A DNA stretch of 64,000 bases, taken from Mesorhizobium metallidurans STM 2683. GTDB taxonomy: Bacteria > Pseudomonadota > Alphaproteobacteria > Rhizobiales > Rhizobiaceae. Shown here one piece after another: positions 35,420-44,627 of the stretch. The stretch spans positions 124,001 through 188,000 of the forward strand of contig NZ_CAUM01000134.1 in NCBI RefSeq assembly GCF_000350085.1, read 5' to 3'. The notes under the pieces were generated by a model. It ran no database searches, was not told the origin of the DNA, and worked only from the letters and a program-made list of their open reading frames with translations. The translations under genes were made by a program, and so were the position numbers. Each line of letters starts with the position of its first letter. Within the stretch, counting starts at the first letter, position 1.

Positions 35420-36334
35420 TCAAAGGCCGTTGGCGCGGAACTTGCCGTCGAGGAATTTCTTGGCGCGCGGCACGTCGTCTTCCGAAAGATGCTCGATGAT
35501 GACCGGGATGTTCGGGTGCTTCTCGGCGAGCCGCTGGAGATAGAGGTCGTAATTCAGCGAACCAAGACCGGGCGCCGGCAACTCAATCTCGCCGACGCCA
35601 CGGAAAGTATGGCTCTCCAGCGCGTCCTCGTCGCCAATGTCGGCATGCTTTTCCGACTTGTCGCCACCCGAACGCTTGACGTCCTTGGCGTGGGCGATCT
35701 TGATCTTGTCGGTCAGCGTGTCGAACACCTGGTTCAGGATCTGGTCCATCCTGTCGATGTTGTGTGTCTCGAAATAGTTGGTCGGGTCCATCAACAGACC
35801 GAGACCGGGATGGTCGACCTGTGCGAACATCTTCACCGTCTCCTCGACCGAGCCGACGACATTGTTGACATAGGTTTCGAGCAGGAACACCGCGCCGTGG
35901 TCATAGGCCGTCTGCGCAAGGTCGGCGATCACCTTGCGGCATTCCTCGAAGCCTTCCTCGGTCTTGTTCTTGGGGTGGTGCACCCAGTCGGATTCGGTGT
36001 TGTAGGTGCCGGTTTCCGAGATCACGTAAGGCGAGCCGAAATGACGGGCGTTGCGGATGATCTCCTTGAGATAGCCGACGCGCTTCTCGCGCTCTGCCTT
36101 GTCGGGGTGGATGATGTTGGTGTAGCCCGACACGCAGCACACCGGCAGATTGTGGTCGCGGAAGACGTCGCGAACTTGTCTCGCCTTGTCCTTGGTGATC
36201 TGCCCAGCGGACAGGTCAACGTCCTTGAAGTGTAAATCGAGCTGCACCGTGTTGAAATCGAGCGCGCGGATCTTTTCCGCGGTTTCCTTGAGGCCGTACG
36301 GGAAATAGCCCGTGAAGATACCTGCCTGCATCAT
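35420..36334 (-). CDS. Sugar phosphate isomerase/epimerase-like TIM-barrel protein
   Basis: This 304-residue xylose-isomerase-like barrel has the strands MQAGIFTGYFPYG, NTVQLDLHF, ISETGTYN, VFLLETYVNN (likely metal-binding Glu), GLGLLMDPTNYF (Asp), IKIAHAKDVK (His) and VIIEHLSEDD (Glu). This is the four-ligand pattern of the family that includes inosose dehydratase, MocC-like and tagatose-epimerase-like enzymes. The ATG at 36334 follows GGGAGG. It lies just downstream of the Gfo/Idh dehydrogenase, a usual pairing in inositol-type and sugar oxidation pathways. Confidence 0.88.
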   Translation of the reverse strand: MMQAGIFTGYFPYGLKETAEKIRALDFNTVQLDLHFKDVDLSAGQITKDKARQVRDVFRDHNLPVCCVSGYTNIIHPDKAEREKRVGYLKEIIRNARHFGSPYVISETGTYNTESDWVHHPKNKTEEGFEECRKVIADLAQTAYDHGAVFLLETYVNNVVGSVEETVKMFAQVDHPGLGLLMDPTNYFETHNIDRMDQILNQVFDTLTDKIKIAHAKDVKRSGGDKSEKHADIGDEDALESHTFRGVGEIELPAPGLGSLNYDLYLQRLAEKHPNIPVIIEHLSEDDVPRAKKFLDGKFRANGL

Positions 36335-36376
36335 GATGTGAATTCCTCCCTGTAAGCGATTCGAGTTGCTGGTGAT

Positions 36377-37465
36377 TCAGGTGATCGAGATTTCGGAAAG
36401 CCTGACCGTGCGGCCCTTCTCTATCGAACGGTAGCCCGCTTCGATCAGCGCCATGGTCTTGACATTGTCGGCGACGGAGAGCGCCGGCGGCTCACCCGTC
36501 TTCACCGCGTGCTGGAGTTGTTCCATGACGCCGATAAAGGCATGCGGGAACCACATCGTGTCCCAGCTCGGCGTCACCCATTTCCCGTCCGTTGTCTCGG
36601 TCGAGGCATAGGTCAGCGTCGAAGCGGAGCCTGTCGGCCAGCCGATCGTGCCCTTGGCGACTCCCTTCGTGCCATCAACACGCCAGTTGATGTGCTGGTC
36701 GTCCTTGTAGCCGTCCCGGCGCGGACCCGACCAGACATCCTCCAGCGACACGGCAAGCACGCCTGACGGGAACCGCATCGTCGACACGGTGATGCCGTCG
36801 GAGTGGTCGAACTTCGTACGCGGATCCTTGCGGGTCAGCGTGGTGATTTCGTCCGGATCGCCAAACAGGAAGCGCAGCACGTCAAGATGGTGCACGCTCA
36901 TATTGGCCAGCGTCAGCCGGTCGTAGTCCTCGAGGAAGGTCTGCCAATGCGGGATCGCATGCATGTCGATCTGCGCGAAGACGATGTCACCCAGCGCACC
37001 GCTGTCCATGATCTGTTTCAGCACGCGCATCGACTGGTCGTAGCGCATGTTCTGGTTGACCGAGAGGATCTTGCCGGCCTTGGCCGCCTCGTCGCGCAGC
37101 TCGATCGCGTCCTTGAGCGACAGCGCCAGCGGCTTCTGCGCCAGGATCGCCTTGATGTGCTTCTGCTTCAGCGCATGGCGGATCAGCGCCGGTTGCTGGT
37201 CCGGCGGGAAGGCCAGGTCGATGATCTCGACATTTTTGTCCTCGATCAATTGCTCGGGCGTGTCATGGACGGTCGGGATGCCCCAGCGCTTCGCCACCTT
37301 TTCGGCGCTGGCCTTGGTGCGCGAGGCGATTGCCACCACCGGAAAGCCAGCCTCCTTGTAGGCAGCCAGATGACACTCAGCCATGATCATGCCGGCGCCG
37401 ACGCAGCCGATCCTGTACTCCTTCGTGCGGACCTTCACGTCCGGCTCGAAACCTTTGCTCACCAT
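36377..37465 (-). CDS. Gfo/Idh/MocA-family oxidoreductase
   Basis: This 362-residue NAD(P)-dependent dehydrogenase has the Rossmann loop IGCVGAGMIMAECHLAAY and the active-site lysine segment AILAQKPLAL (EKP is more usual; here QKP). The segment MSVHHLDVLRFLFGD carries a conserved C-terminal-domain His. The ATG at 37465 follows CGGGAGGAACAC. The frame continues to 37504 and overlaps the ATPase gene, but that part lacks a ribosome site. Family members oxidise inositols, inosamines or sugars. It pairs with the isomerase downstream. Confidence 0.9.
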   Translation of the reverse strand: MVSKGFEPDVKVRTKEYRIGCVGAGMIMAECHLAAYKEAGFPVVAIASRTKASAEKVAKRWGIPTVHDTPEQLIEDKNVEIIDLAFPPDQQPALIRHALKQKHIKAILAQKPLALSLKDAIELRDEAAKAGKILSVNQNMRYDQSMRVLKQIMDSGALGDIVFAQIDMHAIPHWQTFLEDYDRLTLANMSVHHLDVLRFLFGDPDEITTLTRKDPRTKFDHSDGITVSTMRFPSGVLAVSLEDVWSGPRRDGYKDDQHINWRVDGTKGVAKGTIGWPTGSASTLTYASTETTDGKWVTPSWDTMWFPHAFIGVMEQLQHAVKTGEPPALSVADNVKTMALIEAGYRSIEKGRTVRLSEISIT

Positions 37466-37500
37466 GTGTTCCTCCCGAAGCTCGTTCCTTGCGGCCGCCG

Positions 37501-38577
37501 TCATCGTGCCAGCGCTCCCCCGCCTTGGCCGAAATAATGCACTCTGGCCGGCTCGCAGGATATCGCCACCATCGCGTCCGGTCTGATGTCAGGCTGGCCA
37601 CGCAGCAGCGCCCTCAGGCGTGCCTGCCCGGCGGCGAGCGTCACCACGGTGTAGCCGCCAAGCGGCTCGACCTCGAACACCCGCGCCGGGCGGCCCGCAC
37701 CCGCAACCGCGCGTCCATCGTCCGACCAGGGTCGGACCTTGATGTCCTCGGGCCTCAGCCCGATCTCCACGGCATCGGCCGGAGCGGCCTTGTCGGCGAT
37801 TCGGATCGTGCCGTCCGCCGCCTCGACGCCACCCTCACCTCGCACCGAAGCCAAGATATTCATCATCGGCGAACCGAGCATGCGCGCCACGTAGGTACTG
37901 GCAGGCCGGTCATAGATCTCGGCCGGCGCGCCGATCTGCCTGATCCTGCCGTTCTCCAGTATGGCGATGCGATCGGCGACCGACATCGCTTCCTCCTGGT
38001 CATGCGTGACGTAGACCAGCGTCTTGCCGAGCTCGCGCTGGATGCGCTTCAGCTCGACGCGCGTCTCCTCGCGCAGCCTGGCGTCGAGCGCCGAAATCGG
38101 ATCATCCATCAGATAGGCAGCCGGGTCGCGCACCAGCGCACGCGCGATTGCCACGCGCTGTCGCTCGCCGCCCGAAAGCTGCGCCGGCGGCTTATGCAAT
38201 ATATGGCCGATATGCAGCTTTGCCGCGACATCGGCGACGCGCTTTTCGATCTCGGCCTCGGCGATCCTGCGTTCGACCAAGGGAAAGCGCACATTCTCCA
38301 GCGCGCTCATATGCGGGAACAGCGCCAGGTTCTGGAACACCATGGCGACGTTGCGCTCGGCCGGCGACACCGCATTGACCGGTCTGCCGCCGATCAGGAT
38401 CTCGCCCGTATCAGGAACCTCCAGCCCGAGTATCAGGCGCAGCAGCGTCGACTTGCCGGACAGCGGCGGTCCGAAGAAGCAGAAGAACTCATTGTCGTTG
38501 ACGGTGAACGAGGCATCGTCGACGGCGAGCGTGCTGCCATAGCGTTTCGTCACATTGCTGAAGACGATGTTGGCCAT
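37501..38577 (-). CDS. CUT1 ABC transporter ATP-binding protein A (Walker B Glu replaced by Asp)
   Basis: This 358-residue MalK/UgpC-type ATPase has Walker A GPPLSGKST (residues 36-44), Q82, a canonical signature [15 protein letters not shown] (134-148), Walker B YLMDDPISALDA and H192, then a TOBE-type C-terminal domain. In Walker B the catalytic Glu is replaced by Asp (D159). It is followed on the operon by the Gfo/Idh gene and preceded by a second ATPase gene with the opposite defect. Together they appear to be a heterodimer with one degenerate site. Confidence 0.9.
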   Translation of the reverse strand: MANIVFSNVTKRYGSTLAVDDASFTVNDNEFFCFFGPPLSGKSTLLRLILGLEVPDTGEILIGGRPVNAVSPAERNVAMVFQNLALFPHMSALENVRFPLVERRIAEAEIEKRVADVAAKLHIGHILHKPPAQLSGGERQRVAIARALVRDPAAYLMDDPISALDARLREETRVELKRIQRELGKTLVYVTHDQEEAMSVADRIAILENGRIRQIGAPAEIYDRPASTYVARMLGSPMMNILASVRGEGGVEAADGTIRIADKAAPADAVEIGLRPEDIKVRPWSDDGRAVAGAGRPARVFEVEPLGGYTVVTLAAGQARLRALLRGQPDIRPDAMVAISCEPARVHYFGQGGGALAR

Positions 38578-38580
38578 GTC

Positions 38581-39672
38581 TCAACCCGTTCTCAAGGCAA
38601 GGCCGGTGGCAGCGTCGAACACCCGCACGGACGCCTCGGCCGGCGCGACGATTGCTGTCTGTCCGATCGCCAGCCCGACATCATTGTCGAACACCGCCTT
38701 CACCGCGGTCTCGCCCTGGCCGAGATGGACGATGGTGCGCGCGCCGATGCGCTCGACGAAAGTCACTGGCAAGGAAAGACCCTGGCCGCGTTTGACCAGC
38801 GCCGCCTGTTCCGGACGGAAGCCGTAAAGCACATCGCCCTGCGCGCCCCGCACGGCAGCAGCGATTTCGACCGGCAGCGGCGGTGTGGCGCCAAGCGGGC
38901 CAAGGTCGACAACCAGGCCACGATCGCTTTCCGCTGGCTTGCCCTTGAGCAGGTTCATGCCCGGCGACCCGATGAAGCGCGCGACGAAGACATTGGCCGG
39001 ATTGTTGTAGACCTCGAGCGGCGTGCCGACCTGCTGCAGCACACCATGGTCCATCACCGCGATGCGGTCGGCCATGGTCATGGCTTCAAGCTGGTCGTGG
39101 GTGACATAGACCATGGTCTGCTTGAACTGGCGCTGCAACTGCTTCAATTCGGTCCGCATGACGGCCCGGAAGGCCGCGTCGACATTCGATAGCGGCTCGT
39201 CCAGCAGGAAGATCGCCGGCTCCATGATCGCCGAACGGCCGATCGCCACGCGCTGCAAGATGTTGACCGACAGCCGGTCGGCCTTGCGGTCGAGCAATGG
39301 CGTCAGTTGCAGCATTTCGGCAATGGCGCCGACGCGGCGGTCGATCTCGGCTTTCGCGGCGCCTCGCATCCTCGGGCCATAGGCGAGGTTCTGGCGCACC
39401 GTCATATGGGTGAAGATCGCATAGTTCTGGAAGACGAAGCCGACGCCGCGCCGCCCCATCGGCACGCCTTCCATGTCGCGCTGGCCAAACAGGATCTTGC
39501 CACTGGTCGGCTCTTCCATGCCGGCGATCATGTTCATCGTCGTCGACTTGCCGCAGCCAGACGGCCCCAGCAGCGCCATGAACTCGCCATCGGCGATGGC
39601 CAGATCCATCGTCTTCAGCGCGGTGAAGTCGCCGAATTTCTTGACCAGGTTCTGCAGATGGATGGCGCTCAT
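38581..39672 (-). CDS. CUT1 ABC transporter ATP-binding protein B (degenerate signature)
   Basis: This 363-residue MalK/UgpC-type ATPase has a canonical Walker A GPSGCGKST (36-44), Walker B FLLDEPLSNVDA with the catalytic Glu E159, and H192. The ABC signature, normally LSGGQ, is LSVNILQRVAIGRSA (134-148); the two glycines are gone. A TOBE region follows. It lies three bases upstream of ATPase A and overlaps the permease gene by four bases. Two-ATPase CUT1 importers are known in rhizobia, for example GlpS/GlpT for glycerol. Confidence 0.9.
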   Translation of the reverse strand: MSAIHLQNLVKKFGDFTALKTMDLAIADGEFMALLGPSGCGKSTTMNMIAGMEEPTSGKILFGQRDMEGVPMGRRGVGFVFQNYAIFTHMTVRQNLAYGPRMRGAAKAEIDRRVGAIAEMLQLTPLLDRKADRLSVNILQRVAIGRSAIMEPAIFLLDEPLSNVDAAFRAVMRTELKQLQRQFKQTMVYVTHDQLEAMTMADRIAVMDHGVLQQVGTPLEVYNNPANVFVARFIGSPGMNLLKGKPAESDRGLVVDLGPLGATPPLPVEIAAAVRGAQGDVLYGFRPEQAALVKRGQGLSLPVTFVERIGARTIVHLGQGETAVKAVFDNDVGLAIGQTAIVAPAEASVRVFDAATGLALRTG

Positions 39673-40628
39673 GCCAGCACCTCCCGTGCCCGGGCCATGC
39701 GCTTCATCGCAAAGACAGCGGCAATGGACAGCACGATCAATATGGCCAGCGCGATCGCCGCGACATAGCCCCAGATCAGGTCCTGCGTGGTAAGCTTATA
39801 GATGTAGACGGAGATCGTCTCGGTGGCGACGCCGGGGCCACCGCCGGTCATGATGTAGAGCGTGTCGAAGATCTTGAAATTCTCGATCACCCTTATCGCC
39901 AGCGCGATGATGATGATCGTCTTCATCTTCGGCAGCACGATGGTGACGAAGCGCTGCCAGGGATTGGCGCCGAGCAGCGTCGCTGCCTTGATCTGGTCCT
40001 CGGGCACGCCGACCAGGCCGGCAAGCAGGATGAGGAACATCAATGGCGTCCATTGCCAGATGTCGGCGACCATCACCGCGATCAGCGCCAGCGTCGGGTC
40101 GGACAGCCAGGCGATGGTGACCGGCATGCCCGATATCGCCGACAAAAGGTCGTTCACCGGACCGCCCGACTGGAACAGCATGAAGAACATGTAGCCGGCC
40201 ACAGCCGGCACGACCATCATCGGCATAAGCAGGATCGAGTAGAAGATGCGCTTTCCCGGAAACTCGTCGGCAAACAGCGTCGCCAGCGCCAGCCCGAGCA
40301 GGAACTCGACGGGCACGCAGACAATCATGACGATGGCCGTGCGCTTCAGCGCGCTCCAGAAGCGCGCATCGACGGCAAGGTCGGTGTAATTGGCGAAATT
40401 GTTCCACATCGACCAGGCATTCCACCAGCCGGTGCCCGAAAGCGGCGACCAGTCGGTCAGGCTGATGTAGAGCTGCATTAGCAGCGGGAAGACGGCGATG
40501 AACAGCACCAGTATCTGCGCCGGCAGCGTCAGCCGGAAGCCGAGCTTTGCGCCTTCGTCCCGCAAGGCCGGCTTTGCCTGGACGGTCTTCATCACGTCCT
40601 CCGAAATCGTCGCGGTCACCGCGCTCAT
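39669..40628 (-). CDS. CUT1 ABC transporter permease (MalF/UgpA-like)
   Basis: This 319-residue inner-membrane protein has about six helices after a cytoplasmic N-terminus of about 35 residues. It has the EAA-type coupling loop [20 protein letters not shown] that contacts the ATPases. The start at 40628 overlaps the stop of the other permease gene by four bases (ATGA). The long frame that continues to 41072 is an antisense-like shadow of that gene. It forms a heterodimeric channel with 40625-41485. Confidence 0.9.
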   Translation of the reverse strand: MSAVTATISEDVMKTVQAKPALRDEGAKLGFRLTLPAQILVLFIAVFPLLMQLYISLTDWSPLSGTGWWNAWSMWNNFANYTDLAVDARFWSALKRTAIVMIVCVPVEFLLGLALATLFADEFPGKRIFYSILLMPMMVVPAVAGYMFFMLFQSGGPVNDLLSAISGMPVTIAWLSDPTLALIAVMVADIWQWTPLMFLILLAGLVGVPEDQIKAATLLGANPWQRFVTIVLPKMKTIIIIALAIRVIENFKIFDTLYIMTGGGPGVATETISVYIYKLTTQDLIWGYVAAIALAILIVLSIAAVFAMKRMARAREVLA

Positions 40629-41485
40629 TGCTTGAGCGCCCCGAAAGTCAGACCGCGCACCAGATGGCGCTGGATGGCGATGCCCATGATGACCGGCGGC
40701 ACCGCGGCGATGAGGCCCAGTGCTGCCTTGGCGCCATAGAGCTGCCCGGTCATGGAGGAGGACAGCGAGGCCATGTAGACCGGGATCGTCACCCATTCGC
40801 GCGTCGTCAGCAGCAGCGCGATCAGATAGTCCGACCAGTTGAGGATGAAGACGAAAAGTGCCGCACTTGCCAGCGGTGCACGCATCATCGGCAGCGTGAT
40901 GCGGGTGAAGACGCGCCATCGCGAACAGCCTTCGACCAGTGCCGCCTCCTCGATCTCGCGCGGCATGTCGTCGAAGAAGGTCTTCATCAGCCAGAAGGCG
41001 AAGGGCAGCGTGACGATGCCGTAGATCAGCGACAGCCCCCACCAGCTGTCGGTGAAATTGAGGAAGGCCCACATGATCATGACCGGGATCATCACCGCCA
41101 TCGGCGGAAACAGGCGAAGCTGGATCAGCGCCAGCGGCAGGTTCTGGCCCGAGCCGAAGCGCGACAGCCCATAGGCGGCTGCCGTGCCGGCCGACATGGC
41201 GATCGCCGTTCCGAACACCGCCGACAACAGCGACGAGACGATCGGCTTCATCGCGGTGCGGTCGAGCGCGACAATGAGGTTGTTGGTCGATTCACCGAAG
41301 ACGAAGCGGAAATTGCTGAGCGTCGGGTTCTTCGGCCACCAGGTCAGCTCGGCGCCGGTCGCCGACCATTCCGCGATCGGCTTGAACGCCATCGACACCA
41401 TCCACAGGATCGGCACCAGCGTCACCGCCATGGCCGCGAAGATCGCGGCATAACGGAATATCTCGAAGGGAATTGAACGCTTCAT
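40625..41485 (-). CDS. CUT1 ABC transporter permease (MalG/UgpE-like)
   Basis: This 286-residue inner-membrane protein has about six hydrophobic segments and the coupling loop [21 protein letters not shown]. The ATG at 41485 precedes [15 protein letters not shown], a normal start for this group; the frame to 41545 goes through a stem-loop and is not used. It lies between the binding-protein gene and the other permease gene. Confidence 0.9.
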   Translation of the reverse strand: MKRSIPFEIFRYAAIFAAMAVTLVPILWMVSMAFKPIAEWSATGAELTWWPKNPTLSNFRFVFGESTNNLIVALDRTAMKPIVSSLLSAVFGTAIAMSAGTAAAYGLSRFGSGQNLPLALIQLRLFPPMAVMIPVMIMWAFLNFTDSWWGLSLIYGIVTLPFAFWLMKTFFDDMPREIEEAALVEGCSRWRVFTRITLPMMRAPLASAALFVFILNWSDYLIALLLTTREWVTIPVYMASLSSSMTGQLYGAKAALGLIAAVPPVIMGIAIQRHLVRGLTFGALKQ

Positions 41486-41513
41486 CTTGCAGCTTTGCTG
41501 GTACCATCGTTGC

Positions 41514-41543
41514 GGAGGGGAAGAGCAATCACTCCTCCCCTCC
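41514..41543 (-). other. Stem-loop between binding-protein and permease genes
   Basis: On the minus strand GGAGGGGAGGAG (41532-41543) pairs with CTCTTCCCCTCC (41514-41525), a 12-bp stem with one G-U pair and a six-base loop. It lies between the binding-protein stop (41565) and the permease start (41485). There is no T-run. It may raise the yield of binding protein relative to the membrane parts. Confidence 0.6.
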
Positions 41544-41564
41544 ATTGCGATCCCGGGAGGAGGA

Positions 41565-43178
41565 TCAGCTGATCGGGTCGAGTACGGTCGGCCATGCCTC
41601 CTTGTTGGTCTTGATGGCTTCGAGGAGCTTGTCCTCGCCGGTGCGCCGGGCGATCTTCTTCCATTCCGCTTCGGTGTCGGCCATCGCCTGCTCGGCGGTC
41701 TTGGCCTTGGTCAGTGCCGCGACGAGGTTTTCGTCGAGCGCATTGTGGAAGGCGGTGGCGCCGGGATAGTTGATGGTCGGCACGGTGCGGGCGACCGTCT
41801 CGCGCACCACGTCCATGTGGTAGGCGTGGTAGGTCTGGCGGACCAGCGGGTCGGAAAAGTCCGACAGCCGGAACGGATCGAAATAGCCGCCCGGATTGGC
41901 CGTCATCCAGGCATAGATGCGGCTCGATCCCAGCCACTGCAGGAAGAGGTAGCAGGCCTCAGGATGCTTGGCCTGCGAGGACACCGAAGCCGACAGATTG
42001 AGCCACAGCACCGAGCGGCTGATCAGCTTGCCGTCGATCTCGCGGCCGGGCGGCAGCATCGAGCCGATCTTGCCGGTGACTTGGGAATCCTTATTGCCGG
42101 CATTGTCGAGGAATTTCGGCAGGTTGGAGAAGGCGCAGGTCATGGCCGCACCGCCCTTGGCGAAATTGCCATACTGCTCCGGCCAGCCCCACGAGATCGC
42201 ATCCGGCGAATGATGGACCAGCGACTCGACATATTCCGTCGTGGCCGCGATGCCCTGTTCCGAATTGATCAGCGGCTTGCCGCTATCATCGAACAGGAAC
42301 TGGTTGGGCGAGGCCATCGAGACGTAGCGCTGATACCAGTTGGTATAGCCCCAGCCCTGGTTGCGCAGATCGGTCGAGCCGAACAGGCCCTTGTCCGGAC
42401 GCTGGAAGAAGGCCGCGATGTCGCCATGCTGCTTCCAGGTCTTCGGCGGCGCAAGCTCGTAGCCATATTTGTCCTTGAAGGCCTTCTTCTCGGCCTCGTC
42501 GCCGAACAAATCGGTGCGGTAGACCCAGGTCTGGAAATCGCCGTCCAGCGACACGCCATAGGTCGAGCCGCGATACTGGTTGAGCAGCGAGACGCCCTTG
42601 GCGCCGTTGACATAGCCGCGCTCGGGATCGTCCCATTCCGGCTTGTGCTGGGCGACGAAGTCGTCGAGCTTGAGGATGCCGCCGGTTTCGGCAAGATCGC
42701 CGAGGCGGTTCCACTCGACGGCGTAGATGTCATAGGCCCCACCCTTGGTGGAGATGTCCTGCATCGTCTTGGTGAATTCCTGGCCGTTCGGCACGCCGAC
42801 GATCTCTAGCGGAATGCCGGTTTCCTTTTCCCACAGATCCTTGATCGATGGCGCGCCGGCTGGGAACGGCTGCGTCAGCTGGCCGATCGAGCCGTCGGAC
42901 AGGCCGAGCACGATCTTGGCCGGCGCCTTGCCGGCTCCCTTCATCGCCTTGACCGCCTCGATAGCGCGGCCTTCCGGCGTGTCCGGGCCATACTGATAAC
43001 GCTCCGAGCCGTCGAAGCCCGTCGGGCCACCGATCATGCCGGGCGCCAGCGCATCGGCGGCATAGGCGCGGCCTGGACGGATGAATTGCGGGGCAATACC
43101 TGCCGCGACCACGAACACGGCCGCCTTTCCACCGGACGCCAGCAAACGGCGCCGCGACATGCGGATCAAATTTGACAT
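41565..43178 (-). CDS. CUT1 ABC transporter substrate-binding protein with Tat-type leader
   Basis: This 537-residue solute-binding protein is longer than a typical 420-residue CUT1 binding protein. Its N-terminus, [20 protein letters not shown], has a twin-arginine motif, which points to export in a folded state. The mature part has the family patterns [31 protein letters not shown] and [18 protein letters not shown]. The ATG at 43178 follows CAGGGAGGACTTCC. Large binding proteins of this type bind glycerol-like polyols or oligosaccharides. It is the first gene of the array and is divergent from the LacI gene. Confidence 0.88.
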   Translation of the reverse strand: MSNLIRMSRRRLLASGGKAAVFVVAAGIAPQFIRPGRAYAADALAPGMIGGPTGFDGSERYQYGPDTPEGRAIEAVKAMKGAGKAPAKIVLGLSDGSIGQLTQPFPAGAPSIKDLWEKETGIPLEIVGVPNGQEFTKTMQDISTKGGAYDIYAVEWNRLGDLAETGGILKLDDFVAQHKPEWDDPERGYVNGAKGVSLLNQYRGSTYGVSLDGDFQTWVYRTDLFGDEAEKKAFKDKYGYELAPPKTWKQHGDIAAFFQRPDKGLFGSTDLRNQGWGYTNWYQRYVSMASPNQFLFDDSGKPLINSEQGIAATTEYVESLVHHSPDAISWGWPEQYGNFAKGGAAMTCAFSNLPKFLDNAGNKDSQVTGKIGSMLPPGREIDGKLISRSVLWLNLSASVSSQAKHPEACYLFLQWLGSSRIYAWMTANPGGYFDPFRLSDFSDPLVRQTYHAYHMDVVRETVARTVPTINYPGATAFHNALDENLVAALTKAKTAEQAMADTEAEWKKIARRTGEDKLLEAIKTNKEAWPTVLDPIS

Positions 43179-43226
43179 TGGAAGTCCTCCCTCAGGGCCC
43201 TGTTCCTCCACGGCCCTTATGATGGA

Positions 43227-43255
43227 TATTGACGGCAGGATAGGAAGCCTGTCAA
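43227..43255 (-). promoter_or_regulatory. Sigma-70-type promoter of the 43178 array
   Basis: On the minus strand TTGACA (43250-43255) is followed after exactly 17 bases by TCAATA (43227-43232), 49 bases upstream of the binding-protein start. The -35 is perfect and the -10 matches at three to four positions. It lies in the 355-base gene-free region 43179-43533 shared with the LacI gene. I could not pick out a clear LacI operator there. Confidence 0.55.
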
Positions 43256-43533
43256 CATCATAAATAATCAAAACACGTCACAACATCGCAAATGAGGGAG
43301 AAGATGCAGTCCACCAAGGTTGTCGCATCGCGCCCATTGCTTGAATTTGAGGGAATTCAGCACCGATCTCGCCCTTTCCCGCGCTGCCCGGCTATTTGGT
43401 TTAGCCCGGCGGCTTGCGCATCGGCCAAGGCCGGTTACATCATTTCCCATCAGAATCGCTGCCGGCGACGAGCCGTTCTCCGGGTTCGATCGAAATTTGC
43501 GCGATTTTGATGCTGGCAATGAGGTAGTCGACT

Positions 43534-44565
43534 GTGCGGTCCACCCTGACAGACATAGCCCGCGAAGCTGGCGTTTCCGCCGCCACGGTCGACCGTGTGC
43601 TGAACAACCGCCCCGGCGTCCGGGCGCGCACACGCGAAATCGTGCTCGAAATGGCGCAGCGGCTTGGCTACATCGCCGAGAATTCGAACAGCCCGACCCA
43701 GCGCCCCACCTTGCCCGGCGCTGTTATCCGGCTCGACTTCGCCCTGCCCGCCGGCACCAACTCCTTCATCAAGATGCTGCACCGGCATATCGAGGCGCAG
43801 GCGCAGGCGCGACCCGATCTCGATGTTCGCGTCGCCACGATCGAAGGCTTCAATCCGGACCGGCTAGCCCGGCTGCTGCACGATCTGCATGGCCAGACGC
43901 AAGGTGTCGGCGTCATCGCGCTCGACCATCCGACAGTCCGCGAGGCAATCCGCTCGCTATCGGCCAGCGGGGTCAAGGTCGTCACCATCGCCTCCGACAT
44001 CCTGCATGTGCCGAGGGTCGCCTATATCGGCATCGACAATCGCGCCGCCGGCCGGCTCGCCGGCTACCTGCTCAACCGCTTCATGGGCGCCGGACGGCCG
44101 GGCAAGGTCGCGCTGTTCGCCGGCTCGCTGTCCTATCGCGGCCATGAGGAGCGCGAGATGGGCTTCCGCCATATCCTGACGGAGGAATCACCCAATCTGG
44201 AGATCGTCGAGATGCGCGAAATGCTCGACGACCGGGAGAAGGCCTATTCCGAGGCCTCCGCCTTGCTGGACCGGCATCCGGATCTGGCCGCGATCTACAA
44301 TGTGGGCGCCGGCAACACCGGCATCGCCAGGGCGCTCAAGGAGCGCGGCCGCGCGCTGTCGACGGTCTTCCTCGGCCATGAGGTGACGGAAGGTACCAAG
44401 GACCTTCTGCTCGACGGCACGCTCGATGCGGTCATCGACCAGAACCCGCGCGTCGAGGCGCGCGAGGCGCTCAACATCCTGAGCCATGCGGTCAGGGGCT
44501 TGCCCTACGAATTGCACCAGCCGCGGCTGCAGGTGATCTTCAGGGAAAGCATTCCGGAGATCTGA
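43534..44565 (+). CDS. LacI-family transcriptional regulator
   Basis: This 343-residue repressor has the N-terminal helix-turn-helix and hinge TLTDIAREAGVSAATVDRVL and NNRPGVRARTREIV. The periplasmic-binding-like ligand domain follows, with GVIALDHPTVREAI, KVVTIASDI, YIGIDNRAAGRLAG and AIYNVGAGNTGIA. It starts at GTG 43534 after GAGGTAGTCGACT. It is divergent from the 43178 array, so that array is its probable target. The domain is closest to the group of LacI proteins that sense polyols or inositol-type sugars, but this is only an impression. Confidence 0.9.
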   Translation: MRSTLTDIAREAGVSAATVDRVLNNRPGVRARTREIVLEMAQRLGYIAENSNSPTQRPTLPGAVIRLDFALPAGTNSFIKMLHRHIEAQAQARPDLDVRVATIEGFNPDRLARLLHDLHGQTQGVGVIALDHPTVREAIRSLSASGVKVVTIASDILHVPRVAYIGIDNRAAGRLAGYLLNRFMGAGRPGKVALFAGSLSYRGHEEREMGFRHILTEESPNLEIVEMREMLDDREKAYSEASALLDRHPDLAAIYNVGAGNTGIARALKERGRALSTVFLGHEVTEGTKDLLLDGTLDAVIDQNPRVEAREALNILSHAVRGLPYELHQPRLQVIFRESIPEI

Positions 44566-44582
44566 CCCAACTCTCCGGAACG

Positions 44583-44613
44583 AAAAAGAGCCATGCCAAT
44601 GGGCACGGCCCTC
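44583..44613 (-). terminator. Rho-independent terminator of the 49435-44628 operon
   Basis: On the minus strand GAGGGCCGTGCC (44602-44613) pairs imperfectly with GGCATGGCTC (44588-44597) and is followed by TTTTT (44583-44587). It lies 15 bases past the stop of the binding-protein gene, the last gene of the operon, and between convergent genes. It could also act as a weaker terminator for the LacI gene. Confidence 0.7.
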
Positions 44614-44627
44614 GATTGCGCGAAACG

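Noticed and set aside
37501-43178. Identification as the glycerol transport operon glpSTPQUV
   Set aside because: Two ATPases and a large binding protein are similar, but the binding-protein gene comes first, glpD and the small glpU are absent, and Gfo/Idh and isomerase genes follow instead.
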